This document shows, in pieces, positions 10,102-19,114 of a DNA stretch of 56,392 nt. The stretch spans positions 1 through 56,392 of the forward strand of contig JAJTXQ010000003.1 of NCBI GenBank assembly GCA_021462855.1, given 5' to 3'. A program made the translations under genes and the position numbers. This DNA comes from Dehalococcoidia bacterium (GTDB lineage Bacteria; Chloroflexota; Dehalococcoidia; DSTF01; JACRBR01). Numbering within the stretch: the stretch's first letter is position 1; every line of letters begins with the position of its first letter. The notes beneath the pieces are model-generated. The model saw only the letters and a program-made list of their open reading frames with translations, ran no database searches and was not told where the DNA came from.

Positions 10102-10913
10102 AGCGCCACCTCCGGCGCGAAGCCGAACGGCGCGAGGCCGCCGGCCAGGCCGCCGCCATCGATGATGAACCCCTGCCCCGTCACGTAGCTCGACGCATCG
10201 GACGCCAGGTAGACGGCGAGCGGGCCAAGCTCCCACGCCTCGCCGAGGCGCTGCGCCGGCAGGTAGCTGCCCTGGGTCTTGGCGAAGATCTCCTCGCGCT
10301 CGTTGCGCGCCGGCGCCTGCCGCACGAATCCGGGGACGATGCAGTTCACGCGGATGCTGTGCTTCTGCAGCATCCACGCCATCGACTTCGTCAACGCGAT
10401 GACGCCGGCCTTCGCGGCGCCGTAGCCGAAACTCAGCGGATAGGCCCGCAGCGCCGTGCCGGAGGCGACGCTGATGATCACGCCGCCGTGTCGCTCGGTG
10501 ACCATCTGCCTTGACGCGGCGCGGGCGCAGTAAAAGGCGCTGGAGAGGTTGACGTCGATCGTGTCGCGCCAATCGTCATCGTCCACGTCCCACAACTCGG
10601 CGTTGGCGCCGCGCATGTCGCCGACGCCGGCGTTCGACAACATGATGTCGAGCCGTCCGAACTCGGCGACCGCGCGCTGGATCAGCGCGTCGCACTGCGC
10701 GCTGACCCGCACATCGGTCGGCTGCGCGACGGCGCGCCGCCCGAGCGCGCGGATATCCGTTGCCGTGCGTTCGACCTGGTCCGCCGTGCGCGCGGCGCAG
10801 ACGACGTCGGCGCCGGCGTCGGCGAGCGCCAGCGCCATCTGCCTGCCGAGGCCGCGCCCGGCGCCCGTGACGACGGCGACCCTGCCATCGAGTTTCAGCC
10901 GTTCGAGGACCAT
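10098..10913 (-). CDS. Short-chain dehydrogenase/reductase
   Basis: 271 residues from ATG 10913, with ggagg about 6 nt upstream on the minus strand; a longer in-frame extension to 11009 has no support. It carries the classical SDR motifs: VVTGAGRGLG for the cofactor, LSNAGVGD, the Ser block ISVASGT, YGAAK (catalytic Tyr and Lys) and the C-terminal GQGFIIDGG. The fold and length match FabG-like oxidoreductases acting on hydroxyacyl, steroid or alcohol substrates. It forms a two-gene operon with the variant SDR downstream. A TACAAT hexamer at 10942-10947 may be its -10 element. Confidence 0.9.
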   Translation of the reverse strand: MVLERLKLDGRVAVVTGAGRGLGRQMALALADAGADVVCAARTADQVERTATDIRALGRRAVAQPTDVRVSAQCDALIQRAVAEFGRLDIMLSNAGVGDMRGANAELWDVDDDDWRDTIDVNLSSAFYCARAASRQMVTERHGGVIISVASGTALRAYPLSFGYGAAKAGVIALTKSMAWMLQKHSIRVNCIVPGFVRQAPARNEREEIFAKTQGSYLPAQRLGEAWELGPLAVYLASDASSYVTGQGFIIDGGGLAGGLAPFGFAPEVAL

Positions 10914-10995
10914 GCTGCGCCTCCGTTCGTGAGAGAGCGTCATTGTAGGAGCCGTGCGCGCCACGCGCGATCTGGGTCTAAGCGCGGGATTCCCG

Positions 10996-11001
10996 TAGAA
11001 C
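10996..11001 (+). promoter_or_regulatory. -10 element for a leaderless transcript (EamA gene)
   Basis: TAGAAC is followed by 6 nt and then the ATG at 11008, with no ribosome site between. The -35 region is weak. Confidence 0.5.
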
Positions 11002-11007
11002 GGGCGC

Positions 11008-11871
11008 ATGTCGTTGCTTGCGCTCTCGTTCCTGCTCGCGGCCGCGGTGTGTCACGCGTCGTGGAACTACATCGCCAAGGGGCTGCGGTCGAGCAGCGAA
11101 GTGACGTTCGCGATCGTGCTGTGCTCGGCGCTTGCGACGCTCGTGCCGGCGGCGATCGTCGTCGCGTGGACGCGCCCGTCGCTCGGCGCCGACGCCGTGG
11201 GGTTCATGGCCGTGAGCGCGTGCATCCACACCGGCTACTTCTACCTGCTGTTCCAGGGCTACCGCGCCGGCGACCTGTCCCTCGTGTACCCGCTGTCGCG
11301 CGGCACGGGGCCGCTGTTCGCCGTCATCGGCGCGGTCGTCATCCTCGGCGAGCGGCCGACGCCGCTGGCGATCGCGGGCGCTGCGCTGATCATCACCGGG
11401 GTGCTCGTGATCTCGGCGCCGCGCGACATGGCGCGCATCGTCGACGCGCGGCCTTCGATCATCTTCGCGCTGGCGACGGGCGTGACGATCGCCACGTACA
11501 CGCTGTGGGACAAGGAGGGCGTCTCGCGCTCGAGCCCGGTGCTGTACAGCCTGGGCACCGACGTCTTCCGCCTGCTGATCCTGGCGCCGGCCGTGCTCGC
11601 CACCGCACGCTCGCGGACCGCGCTTGCGTCGACGTTGCGCGATGACGGCCGCGCGGTCGCCACGATCGGCATGCTGACGCCGCTCGCGTACATCCTCGTG
11701 CTCGCCGCGCTGAACGCGTCGCAGGTGAGCTACGTGGCGCCCGCGCGGGAGGTGAGCATCCTGTTCGGCACGTTGCTCGGGTTGCGCCTGCTCGCGGAGC
11801 CGCACCCCGGCCAGCGGCTCGCCGGCGCGGCGATGATCGTCGCCGGCGTCATCGCGCTGGCGCTCGGCTAG
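11008..11871 (+). CDS. EamA/DMT-superfamily transporter
   Basis: 287 residues and almost wholly hydrophobic, with about ten predicted membrane segments in two EamA repeats (about 1-135 and 150-287). The Pro-rich PLSRGTGPLFAVIGAVVILGERP block and the ILFGTLLGLRLLAEPHPGQRLAGAAMIVAGV block are the two copies of the EamA signature. Members export amino acids or other small metabolites; the substrate is not predictable. Its stop codon and that of the converging gene share the palindrome CTAG (11868-11871). Confidence 0.9.
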   Translation: MSLLALSFLLAAAVCHASWNYIAKGLRSSSEVTFAIVLCSALATLVPAAIVVAWTRPSLGADAVGFMAVSACIHTGYFYLLFQGYRAGDLSLVYPLSRGTGPLFAVIGAVVILGERPTPLAIAGAALIITGVLVISAPRDMARIVDARPSIIFALATGVTIATYTLWDKEGVSRSSPVLYSLGTDVFRLLILAPAVLATARSRTALASTLRDDGRAVATIGMLTPLAYILVLAALNASQVSYVAPAREVSILFGTLLGLRLLAEPHPGQRLAGAAMIVAGVIALALG

Positions 11872-13448
11872 AGGTAGCGGCGCGCGTACGCCTTCGCCTG
11901 CTCGATGACCGCGGCGACGCCATCCGGCGCGCGCGCGATCGTGCCGTCGACAACGGCGAGCGTCGGGATGATGTGCGGCGCGTCGGGCGCGAGCGCGAAC
12001 GGGTTGTGGCCCAGCTCGTGCACGCCGGTGCTCCCGCGTGAAGGGTCGCCCGCCGACAGGTGGAGGAAGCTGCGGTTGCTGCGCGCGAACCCTTCGGGCC
12101 ATGCCGCCGGCACGTTGGAGTGCGAGAGCGGCGTGACCGCGCCGAGCGCGTCGTACCACCCCTCGCCGGCGACGAGCAGCGCGGGGAAGCGCGCCTTCAG
12201 CTCGTCGCGCAGGGCGACGAGGCCGGCGTACAGGTCATGGCGCGGGTCGTTCGTCCACACGTGCTGCGTGTCGAAGAAGGCCGCTGGCATGGCGTACGCC
12301 GCGGTGAGCGCGGACACCTGTTCGACGAGCCGCGCCCGCCACGACGGCGCGCCGGGGTTCAGCCAGATCTGCCAGCCCGGGTCGCGGGCGCGGCTGACAT
12401 CCCAGTCGGGGCTGTTGCCCCGGAAGGTCAACCCCGACGGCCAGCGCATCTCGGCGGGCGCGCCCCACTCGGCGAACCCGGGCAGGTTGGCGTTCACGCA
12501 GTTCGCGCCGAACATCGGCATGAGGCGCACGCCGAGCTCGGCCGCGCGCGCGGCGAGCCGCCCGAACGCCGCGGCGCCGCCGAGGCGCGGCTCGGCGTGA
12601 TAGTCGCCGTACTGCCAGTAGTAGCGCCCTTCCCAGCCGGCGAGGAACGCGAGCACGCGCCGCCCGTCGATGCGATCGGCGAGGTGCTCGATCGCGCCGC
12701 GCATGTCGTCGTAGGTGTTGAAGACGTAGCCGCTCCAGTGCATGCCGTGGAGCGTCACGGCGAGCGCGATCTCGCGTGCCCACGCCGGCACGTCGGCGCG
12801 CGTCGCCCACGGTTCGACGCCGAACGCGGCGTCGGTGTGGCGCTCGTGCCGCCGGACGATCGCCCCGGGGTCGCGCGTGCGGCCGATGCGCCACGGCGGC
12901 GCGGTCGTCCGCCTGGTCATCTCGTACGCCGCGTCCTCGTGGATCAGTTCGACGCACACGCCGTCGTCGCGCTCGATCACGGCGAGGCGTTTGGCGCGCA
13001 CGCGGTCGTCGAGCGACTCGAAGTACAGGTGGTCGCCGTCACCGGCATCGATGAAGATCAGCGGGGTGTGGACGGTCAGCGGGTAGGTCACGGTCGTGCC
13101 AGCGCGGCGCACCGGCTCGCGGGCCCAGCGGTGGCCGATGAGCTCGCCGCGCGGCAGGCCGCTGACGATGAGCTTGGTGCAGCGGATCGTGCTCGCCGCC
13201 TCCGCCTCGACGACGAGCTCGAGGCCATCGTCACTGCGGCGCGCGTCGATGCGCGCGTGCCCGGCCGCCGGCTGCGTGCCGCCGGCCCATGTCAGCGATG
13301 TCGCGCGGACGGCATGGCCGGCGCCGGTTTCGGTCACGTCGGGCGCGGCGATGCCGTACGTGTTCTCGAACGTGATCACCTGGAGCGACAGACGCCAGCC
13401 GTCGATGTCGAACACCGGGTCGCACGGGTCGAAGCTGAACTCGAACAT
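11868..13448 (-). CDS. Putative TIM-barrel glycoside-hydrolase-like protein
   Basis: 526 residues, no signal peptide. The N-terminal 200 residues look like a beta-sandwich. From about residue 220 a barrel-like domain begins, with YVFNTYDDMRGAIEHLADRI, LAFLAGWEGRYYWQYGDY, LGVRLMPMFGANCVN and AFFDTQHVWTNDPRHDLYAG. The last includes an acidic residue after a strand (FFD), and LLVAGEGWYD adds a Glu, as in retaining glycosidases. It resembles the DUF6259-type carbohydrate-active families, but the assignment is tentative. It is leaderless by position of its -10 element, and convergent with the EamA gene. Confidence 0.7.
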   Translation of the reverse strand: MFEFSFDPCDPVFDIDGWRLSLQVITFENTYGIAAPDVTETGAGHAVRATSLTWAGGTQPAAGHARIDARRSDDGLELVVEAEAASTIRCTKLIVSGLPRGELIGHRWAREPVRRAGTTVTYPLTVHTPLIFIDAGDGDHLYFESLDDRVRAKRLAVIERDDGVCVELIHEDAAYEMTRRTTAPPWRIGRTRDPGAIVRRHERHTDAAFGVEPWATRADVPAWAREIALAVTLHGMHWSGYVFNTYDDMRGAIEHLADRIDGRRVLAFLAGWEGRYYWQYGDYHAEPRLGGAAAFGRLAARAAELGVRLMPMFGANCVNANLPGFAEWGAPAEMRWPSGLTFRGNSPDWDVSRARDPGWQIWLNPGAPSWRARLVEQVSALTAAYAMPAAFFDTQHVWTNDPRHDLYAGLVALRDELKARFPALLVAGEGWYDALGAVTPLSHSNVPAAWPEGFARSNRSFLHLSAGDPSRGSTGVHELGHNPFALAPDAPHIIPTLAVVDGTIARAPDGVAAVIEQAKAYARRYL

Positions 13449-13454
13449 GCGCCG

Positions 13455-13460
13455 ATTCTA
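13455..13460 (-). promoter_or_regulatory. -10 element for a leaderless transcript (TIM-barrel gene)
   Basis: On the minus strand, TAGAAT is followed by 6 nt and then the ATG at 13448. No Shine-Dalgarno sequence is present. Confidence 0.55.
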
Positions 13461-13474
13461 CGCGGCGTTGGCGC

Positions 13475-13503
13475 TTCACACTACGTGCGGGCGTCCGTAT
13501 CCT
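13475..13503 (+). promoter_or_regulatory. Promoter of the 111-residue acidic protein gene
   Basis: TTCACA (13475-13480) and TATCCT (13498-13503) are separated by 17 bp. The gene has a separate ribosome site before its GTG start at 13541. It is divergent from the TIM-barrel gene promoter 20 bp away. Confidence 0.6.
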
Positions 13504-13540
13504 GCGGTGTCGCGCGGCCGCGCGCGGACTGGAGGGATGA

Positions 13541-13876
13541 GTGCCCGACTACAGCTTTGAGCGGGAGATGCGCACGCCGTCGTCCGAGGCGTACGCGATC
13601 GAGCAGGACGGCGACGCGATCGGCCGCGTCGACGTGCACTTCGCGGCAAACAACGCCGTGCGCGTGACGCTCTGCGTGCCGCCGGACTTCGACGACGACG
13701 ACATCGAGGAGTTGATCGCGGAGGTCGATGAGCGGTTGGTGCTGACGGCAAACGCGTATCGCGACGACTTCACGGTCACCGTGTGGCGCGGCGAGCAGGC
13801 GGGCGTGTTCTCGCCCGACGACGAGGACGGCGACGAGGCCGAGGAGCAGGGCAACGGGCTGCGGCCCGTGACGTAG
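13541..13876 (+). CDS. Small acidic hypothetical protein
   Basis: 111 residues from GTG 13541, preceded by ggaggg. The protein is strongly acidic: the centre reads PPDFDDDDIEELIAEVDERL and the tail is rich in Asp and Glu. The pattern of alternating hydrophobic residues in the N-terminal 50 residues suggests a beta-rich domain, followed by one helix. No Cys-based motif or known family is recognised. It has its own promoter. Confidence 0.75.
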   Translation: MPDYSFEREMRTPSSEAYAIEQDGDAIGRVDVHFAANNAVRVTLCVPPDFDDDDIEELIAEVDERLVLTANAYRDDFTVTVWRGEQAGVFSPDDEDGDEAEEQGNGLRPVT

Positions 13877-13914
13877 CGCCCGGCGCCTAGCGGCCGGCGG
13901 CCTGCGCCGGGCGC
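13876..13914. terminator. GC-rich 11-bp hairpin between converging genes
   Basis: 13876-13886 pairs perfectly with 13904-13914. It overlaps the last base of the upstream stop codon and the final codons of the MFS gene. There is no U-tract, so terminator function is uncertain. Confidence 0.4.
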
Positions 13915-15239
13915 CGCTCCGGCGAGCGCGCGCCGTCGCGCTCGGCGTCGCGGTCGGCGCGCTGCGCCTGGATCACGCCGTCGAGCGAGCGGAACTGCGG
14001 GAACATCGCGTACGCGGCTGCGACGGACGCCACCAGCAGCCCGGCGCCTGCGGCGACGACGGCCGGCGTGCCGAACGATTCGGCGAGCAGGCTGGCGGGC
14101 ACGGCGCCGAACGGCATCAGCCCGAACGACATCATCATCACGCTCATGACGCGGCCGCGCACGTGGTCGGGGATGACCGACGTGACCACGGTGTTGTTGA
14201 CCGTCGTGAACACCATCATCGCCAGGCCGACGCCGGCGATCATCGGGAGCGCCATGCCGAACACGGGCGACAGCGCGAACGCCGCGAGGAACACGCCCGT
14301 CGCCAGCGCGGCGATGAGCATGATGCGCCCCTTGTGCGGGTAGCGGTCCATGTTCGCGACGAGCAGCCCGCCGGCCAGCCCGCCGACGCCGCCCATCGCC
14401 GTCAGCAGGCCGAGGCCCGTCGAGCCGACGTGCCAGACGTCGTCGGCGAACACCGGCAGCAACGTCTGGTGCGGCATGGCGAAGACGATCGGCACCGTGC
14501 CCAGCACGAGCAGCCCAAGCACGAGCCGGTCGTTGCGGATGTAGCGGAAGCCGTCGGCGAAGTCGGTGAAGAACGTGAGCTTTGCGTCACGCTCGGCCGG
14601 CGGGATCTTCGGGATGCCGAAGGAGAAGACGATCGAAAGCAGGTAGAGCGCCGTCAGCACCGCGAACCCGCCGCCGATGCCGATCGGCGCGATGAGCAGG
14701 CCGCCGATCGCCGGCGCGACAATGCGCGTCGCGTTCATGGCGCTGGAGCTCAGCGACATGCCGTTCATGAGCAGGTCGCGCGGGAGCAGGTTCGGAAGCA
14801 TCGCCTGCCGCGCCGGCATGATGAACGAGAACGCGGTGCCTGAGCCGATCGACATGATCACCAGGTGCCAGAACTCGATCACCCCGGTGCTGATCAGGAT
14901 GGTGTTGGCGAGGTTCAGCGCAAAGACCGCCGTCTGCGCCCAGATCATCAGCATCCGCCGGTCGACACGGTCCGAGATGACGCCGCCGATCGGCGCCATG
15001 ACGAGCATGGGCAGCGCGACGCTGAGCATGATCATGGCCAGCGCGACCTCGCTGCCGGTGAGGTCGTACACCAGGTAGCCGCGCAGCACGAGCATCATGT
15101 TCATGCCGCCGAAAAACGCCACCATGCCGTAGAAGTAGCTTGCGTAATCCGGGACGGAGAGCGCGGCGAACGTGGCGCGCCAACCGTTCGACGGATACGC
15201 TCGCCCGTTCGTCACCGGGCCGTGCTGCTGGTAGTCCAT
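13887..15239 (-). CDS. MFS efflux transporter (MFS_3/EntS-like)
   Basis: 450 residues with 12 predicted membrane segments. The first cytoplasmic-loop motif appears as GGVISDRVDRRMLM and its second-half equivalent near LLVANMDRYPHKGRIM. The N-terminal ALSVPDYASYFYGMVAFFGGMNMMLVLRGYLVYDLTGS is typical of the MFS_3 group, which exports enterobactin or drugs. The C-terminus is a charged cytoplasmic tail. The MerR-type regulator gene lies 42 bp upstream on the same strand, so it is probably a regulator-efflux operon. Confidence 0.9.
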   Translation of the reverse strand: MDYQQHGPVTNGRAYPSNGWRATFAALSVPDYASYFYGMVAFFGGMNMMLVLRGYLVYDLTGSEVALAMIMLSVALPMLVMAPIGGVISDRVDRRMLMIWAQTAVFALNLANTILISTGVIEFWHLVIMSIGSGTAFSFIMPARQAMLPNLLPRDLLMNGMSLSSSAMNATRIVAPAIGGLLIAPIGIGGGFAVLTALYLLSIVFSFGIPKIPPAERDAKLTFFTDFADGFRYIRNDRLVLGLLVLGTVPIVFAMPHQTLLPVFADDVWHVGSTGLGLLTAMGGVGGLAGGLLVANMDRYPHKGRIMLIAALATGVFLAAFALSPVFGMALPMIAGVGLAMMVFTTVNNTVVTSVIPDHVRGRVMSVMMMSFGLMPFGAVPASLLAESFGTPAVVAAGAGLLVASVAAAYAMFPQFRSLDGVIQAQRADRDAERDGARSPERRPAQAAGR

Positions 15240-15281
15240 GCGTCGCGGGGCGCGCGCCCCGTCCCCCTCCGGTCGCAGCCG

Positions 15282-15773
15282 CTAGCCGGTCTGCGCCTGC
15301 TCTTCGTCGACGTGCTCGACCCAGCCGCGGTAGCGGCCGAGCTTCTCTTCGAGGTGCGCCTTCATCTCGTTCAGCGCCGCCAGCTTCTGGTCGACGACCG
15401 CGATCTGCCGTTCCGTCACCTCGACCGCGCGGGTGAGCTTCTCGCGCCGTTCCGAGATCTCCGCGTCCTTCCGGTACTCGGCGCGGAGCTGGAGCTTCAC
15501 TTCCTCCGCCTCGACCATTTCCTTGATGTCGGCGAGCGTGAACCCGAGCAGCGTCTGCAGCCGCTTGATGCGCTCGACGCGCGCGACGTCTTCCTCGGAG
15601 TACAGGCGGAAGCCGCCTTCCAGGCGCGAAGGGGGCTTGAGCAGGCCCTTCTCCTCGTAGAACCGCAGGGTGCGCTGGGTGACGCCGGTGCGCTCGGCGA
15701 CCTCGCCGATCTGGAGGTATGCCTTCGACTCGGCGGGCGGCGTGGGGTCGGCGGCGGGCGCGCGCTTGTTCAT
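15282..15773 (-). CDS. MerR-family transcriptional regulator
   Basis: 163 residues from ATG 15773. The winged-helix motif YLQIGEVAERTGVTQRTLRF with the following YEEKGLLKP is at about residues 20-48. A second helical part with GGFRLYSEEDVARVERIKRLQ follows, and a long coiled-coil helix at about 95-150 forms the dimer. The C-terminus has no Cys pair, so it is a drug- or stress-type MerR rather than a metal sensor. The promoter overlaps an inverted repeat, suggesting autoregulation. The MFS gene lies just downstream. Confidence 0.93.
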   Translation of the reverse strand: MNKRAPAADPTPPAESKAYLQIGEVAERTGVTQRTLRFYEEKGLLKPPSRLEGGFRLYSEEDVARVERIKRLQTLLGFTLADIKEMVEAEEVKLQLRAEYRKDAEISERREKLTRAVEVTERQIAVVDQKLAALNEMKAHLEEKLGRYRGWVEHVDEEQAQTG

Positions 15774-15780
15774 CGCGCTG

Positions 15781-15815
15781 ATCGTAGCCGAATCTAACGT
15801 GCGCGTCAACGTTAG
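15781..15815 (-). promoter_or_regulatory. merR-type promoter with palindromic operator
   Basis: On the minus strand, TTGACG (15804-15809), 17-bp spacer and TACGAT (15781-15786) lead to the ATG 7 nt later, so the transcript is probably leaderless. The perfect inverted repeat CTAACGT-N8-ACGTTAG (15794-15815) covers the -35 and part of the spacer, where MerR regulators bind. Confidence 0.7.
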
Positions 15816-15822
15816 GGGCGCC

Positions 15823-16575
15823 TCACCAGCCGCGGGCGCCGCGCGGACGCGCGCGGCCGACGATGAACGCGTTGATGAGCAGCGCGCCGGCAACGAAGCC
15901 GCCGATGTGCGCGAAGTACGCCACGCCGCCACCGGCGCCCACCGCATCGACGCCGAGCGACGAGAAGCCCATGAACAGCTGCGACACGAACCACATGCCG
16001 ATCAGGATCCACGCCGGCAGCGGGATCGGCACGATGATCAGCCCAAGGATCACCGCCACCGTAGCGCGCGGGTAGAGCACCAGGTACGCCGCCATCACCG
16101 CGGCGATGGCGCCGCTCGCGCCGATGGCGGGCGTCATATCGTCCGCGTTCACCACGCCGTGCGCGAGCGCCGCCAGCAGCCCGCCGGCGAGGTAGAACAG
16201 CGCGTAGCGCGCGTGCCCGAGCGCGTCTTCGATGTTGTCGCCGAAGATCCACAGGAACAGCATGTTGCCGCCCAGGTGCAGCCACGAGCCGTGCATGAAC
16301 ATCGCGCTGAACGGCGTGAGGAGCGCGTTCGGCTGCGTCTCGCAGCGCGCCTCGTTCACCGCCGACAGGTCCCCGCTCACGCCCGCCGCGTCGAACGTGC
16401 ACGCGGGGATGTTGCCCCAGCGGAAGATGAACCGGTCGAGCTCGGTGATGTTGCGCGCGATCGTGTCGCCGCTCAGGTACACCTCGTACATGAACACGGC
16501 GATGTTCACGAGGATGATCGCGATGTTCACGTAAGGCACGCCGCGCGAGCGGATGCTGTCGGCGATCGGGATCAT
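15823..16575 (-). CDS. Rhomboid-family intramembrane serine protease
   Basis: 250 residues from ATG 16575; a GTG at 16608 would add 11. It has six or seven membrane segments. The catalytic Ser is S154 in IGASGA, the catalytic His H223 in FAHIGGFVAG, and the H-x-x-x-N motif is HLGGN near residue 100-104, all conserved. It cleaves membrane proteins within or near the bilayer; its substrate is unknown. A roughly 45-residue loop with two Cys lies between the first two membrane segments. It is 61 bp downstream of cobO on the same strand and may be read through from the B12 operon. Confidence 0.93.
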   Translation of the reverse strand: MIPIADSIRSRGVPYVNIAIILVNIAVFMYEVYLSGDTIARNITELDRFIFRWGNIPACTFDAAGVSGDLSAVNEARCETQPNALLTPFSAMFMHGSWLHLGGNMLFLWIFGDNIEDALGHARYALFYLAGGLLAALAHGVVNADDMTPAIGASGAIAAVMAAYLVLYPRATVAVILGLIIVPIPLPAWILIGMWFVSQLFMGFSSLGVDAVGAGGGVAYFAHIGGFVAGALLINAFIVGRARPRGARGW

Positions 16576-16636
16576 GGTGCGGGTCGGGGCTGTCGTCGCA
16601 TGGCGCACAGCGTAGCGCGCCCGGACGGCGCGCGCG

Positions 16637-17197
16637 CTAGAACTCGATGCCGGGCTGCGCCTTGATGCCCTGCTGGAACGGGTGCTTGACCTCGCGCATC
16701 TCCGTCACGAGGTCGGCGAAGTCGATGAGCTCCTGCGGCGCGTCGCGGCCCGTGATGATGATGTGCGTGCGCTGGGGCCGCTCGCGCAGGGACGCGATCA
16801 CCTCGTCGACGGGCAGCCAGCCGTAGGCGAGCGGGTAGGTGAACTCGTCGAGCGCGACGATGTCGTACTCGCCCGAGGCGATCTTCTCCTTGCACTGCGC
16901 CCAAAGCTCGCGCGCGAGCGCCTTGTCCTTCTCGATGTCCTTCGACAGCCACGTGAACCCGCCGCCCAGCGCGATGACCTCCATGCCGATCTTCTTCGCC
17001 GCGCGGTTCTCCCCGTAGTTTGACGTGGTGCTCTTGATGAACTGGAGCATGCACACGCGGTAGCCGCGACCCCACGCGCGGAGCAGCGTGCCGAGGGCGG
17101 CCGTCGTTTTGCCCTTGCCGTTGCCGGTATTGACGACGACCAGCGAGTGTCGCGGCGCCTGCGCGCCTTCGGACTCGTGCGTTGCGGCGTCGCTCAT
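16637..17197 (-). CDS. cobO: Cob(I)alamin adenosyltransferase, CobO/BtuR type
   Basis: 186 residues. It transfers the adenosyl group of ATP to cob(I)alamin, the last step that makes coenzyme B12 from imported corrinoid. The P-loop GNGKGKTT is at residues 25-32, with VCMLQFIKS and [17 protein letters not shown] typical of the family, and the C-terminal [18 protein letters not shown] block. The start overlaps the stop of the ABC ATPase gene by 4 bp (ATGA), so it is translated with the uptake system. Expression should follow the cobalamin riboswitch. Confidence 0.95.
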   Translation of the reverse strand: MSDAATHESEGAQAPRHSLVVVNTGNGKGKTTAALGTLLRAWGRGYRVCMLQFIKSTTSNYGENRAAKKIGMEVIALGGGFTWLSKDIEKDKALARELWAQCKEKIASGEYDIVALDEFTYPLAYGWLPVDEVIASLRERPQRTHIIITGRDAPQELIDFADLVTEMREVKHPFQQGIKAQPGIEF

Positions 17198-18018
17198 GGC
17201 GCGCCCCCCGCGACGCCCGCGAACGCCGCGCCGTCGCTGCGCTCGCGCGCCGCATCCGGCACGACGATCGGCAGGCCGGTGCGCGGGTGTGCGAGCACAC
17301 GCACGGGCACGCCGTACACGCGTTCGATCGTCTCGGCGCGCAGCACGGTCGCCGGCGCGCCATCGGCGGCGACGCGCCCATCGGCGATCAGCGCCACGCG
17401 GTCGGCGAACGTCGCCGCGAGTGTCAGGTCGTGCACCACCGCCAGCGCGGCGATGCCGTCCGCGGCGCACAGCTCGCGCAGCAGGCGGAACGTGTCCACC
17501 TGGTGCGCCAGGTCGAGGTGCGAGGTCGGCTCGTCGAGCAACAGCAGGCGCGGCTCCTGCGCGAGCGCGCGCGCGATCAGCACGCGCTGGCGCTCGCCGC
17601 CGGACAGTTCGTCGACCGGCCGCGCGCGCAGGTCCCACGAGCGGGTGCGCAGCATCGCCGCCCGCACGATGTCGATGTCGCGCCCGCCCTCGGATTGAAG
17701 CAGGCCGAGGTGCGGCGTACGGCCCATCATCGCTACATCGAACGCGCTGAACCCGTCGGGCAGCGGCGCGCCCTGCGCGACGACGGCGATGCGCTGCGCG
17801 AGGCGGCGCGAGCCGGCGCGTTGGATGGGCTCGCCATCGACCAGCACGTCGCCGCGCGCCGCCGGGTGCGCGCCCGACACGACGCGCAGGAGCGTCGTCT
17901 TGCCGCAGCCGTTCGGCCCGGCGAGCGCGACGAGCTCGCCGGCGCGCACGCGCAGGTCGATGCCACGCAGCACGCGCCGCGCGCCGTACGCCGCCTCGAC
18001 CGCGCGCAGCTCGAGCAT
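17194..18018 (-). CDS. btuD: ABC transporter ATP-binding protein for cobalamin uptake
   Basis: 274 residues. Walker [10 protein letters not shown] is at 34-42; the ABC signature is LSGGERQRV; Walker B is LLLLDEP, followed by TSHLDLAHQ. These mark the FecE/BtuD type-II importer subgroup. Its start shares one base with the stop of the permease gene, and its stop overlaps cobO. It energises the permease on the cytoplasmic side. The C-terminal 40 residues are a family-type extension. The vitamin assignment rests on the riboswitch and cobO; the subgroup also includes iron-siderophore importers. Confidence 0.92.
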   Translation of the reverse strand: MLELRAVEAAYGARRVLRGIDLRVRAGELVALAGPNGCGKTTLLRVVSGAHPAARGDVLVDGEPIQRAGSRRLAQRIAVVAQGAPLPDGFSAFDVAMMGRTPHLGLLQSEGGRDIDIVRAAMLRTRSWDLRARPVDELSGGERQRVLIARALAQEPRLLLLDEPTSHLDLAHQVDTFRLLRELCAADGIAALAVVHDLTLAATFADRVALIADGRVAADGAPATVLRAETIERVYGVPVRVLAHPRTGLPIVVPDAARERSDGAAFAGVAGGAP

Positions 18019-19112
18019 CACGCGGGCCTTCGCCCGGCGCCCTGGCGGCGCAGGAGCGCGAGGAAGAAGGGCGCGCCGACGAGCGCCGTGATGACGCCGA
18101 TGGGCACCTCGTAGCCGGGGTTGATGCTGCGCGCGATCAGGTCCGCGAGGATCAGGAAGGCCGCGCCGAACAGCGCCGAGAGCGGCAGCAGGCGGCGGTA
18201 GTCCGGTCCCCACGCCATCCGTACCGCGTGCGGCACGATCAGTCCGACGAAGCCGATGATGCCGCTCACGGACACCGCGGCCGCCGTGGCCAGCGAGGCC
18301 AGCGCGAGCACGGCGACCTTCACGGCCTCGACGTTCACGCCGAGATGCCGCGCTTCGTCCTCGTCGAGCTGCATGACGTTGATGATCCGGGCGAGCGGCG
18401 CGATGCCGGCGAGCGCGAGCGCGGCGTACGGCAGCAGGATGGCGGCGTCGGTCCACGTCGCCGTATTGAAGCCGCCGAGGATCCAGTTCAGGATCTCGAG
18501 CGTGCGCTCGTTGTAGGTGAGCATGAGGTATGTGACGACGGCCGTCCCGATCGATGATACGGCGACGCCCGCGAGGATCAACGACGCCGCCGGGACGGAG
18601 CCGCCGTTGCGCGCGAGCCCGTACGACAGCGCGACGGCGATCAGCGCGCCGGCGAAGGCCGCGGGCGGCACCGGGCTGAACATGCCCGCGACGACGAACA
18701 GCGGTGAGATGATCATCAGCGTCGCGCCGACGCTCGCGCCGGCCGCCACGCCGAGCAGGTACGGCTCGGCGAGCGGGTTGCGAAACACGCCCTGGTACGC
18801 CGCGCCCGAGAACGCCAGCGTCGCGCCGACCATGCCCGCGAGCAGCACGCGCGGCATCCGCACCTGCCAGATGATCGCATCGGCCGTCGCGGCGTGCTCG
18901 CCGGTGGAGATGAACGGCAGGTGGCCGGCGAGGATCGACAGCGTCGTCCGCGGCGGGATGTCGACCGTGCCCCAGCTCACCGCGAACAGCGCCACCAGCA
19001 GCGTGCCGAGCGCGGCGAGCAGGAACAGCGGCGCCTGCGTGCGCCATGTGACGAGCGGCGGCGCGTCATCGGGCGCGGCGAGGCGCGCGCGGCGGGCGGG
19101 CGCGATCTGCAT
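18018..19112 (-). CDS. btuC: FecCD/BtuC-type ABC transporter permease
   Basis: 364 residues with about ten membrane spans, normal for BtuC. The N-terminus has a basic region before the first span. Family blocks include [39 protein letters not shown] and [22 protein letters not shown] with the conserved GFVGLIVPH coupling motif. It begins 2 bp after the binding-protein gene and overlaps the ATPase gene start. It forms the membrane channel of the importer. Confidence 0.93.
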   Translation of the reverse strand: MQIAPARRARLAAPDDAPPLVTWRTQAPLFLLAALGTLLVALFAVSWGTVDIPPRTTLSILAGHLPFISTGEHAATADAIIWQVRMPRVLLAGMVGATLAFSGAAYQGVFRNPLAEPYLLGVAAGASVGATLMIISPLFVVAGMFSPVPPAAFAGALIAVALSYGLARNGGSVPAASLILAGVAVSSIGTAVVTYLMLTYNERTLEILNWILGGFNTATWTDAAILLPYAALALAGIAPLARIINVMQLDEDEARHLGVNVEAVKVAVLALASLATAAAVSVSGIIGFVGLIVPHAVRMAWGPDYRRLLPLSALFGAAFLILADLIARSINPGYEVPIGVITALVGAPFFLALLRRQGAGRRPA

Positions 19113-19114
19113 CG

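Noticed and set aside
12060-13667. Plus-strand ORF of 535 codons opposite the TIM-barrel gene
   Set aside because: Antisense shadow with Arg/Ala-rich composition.
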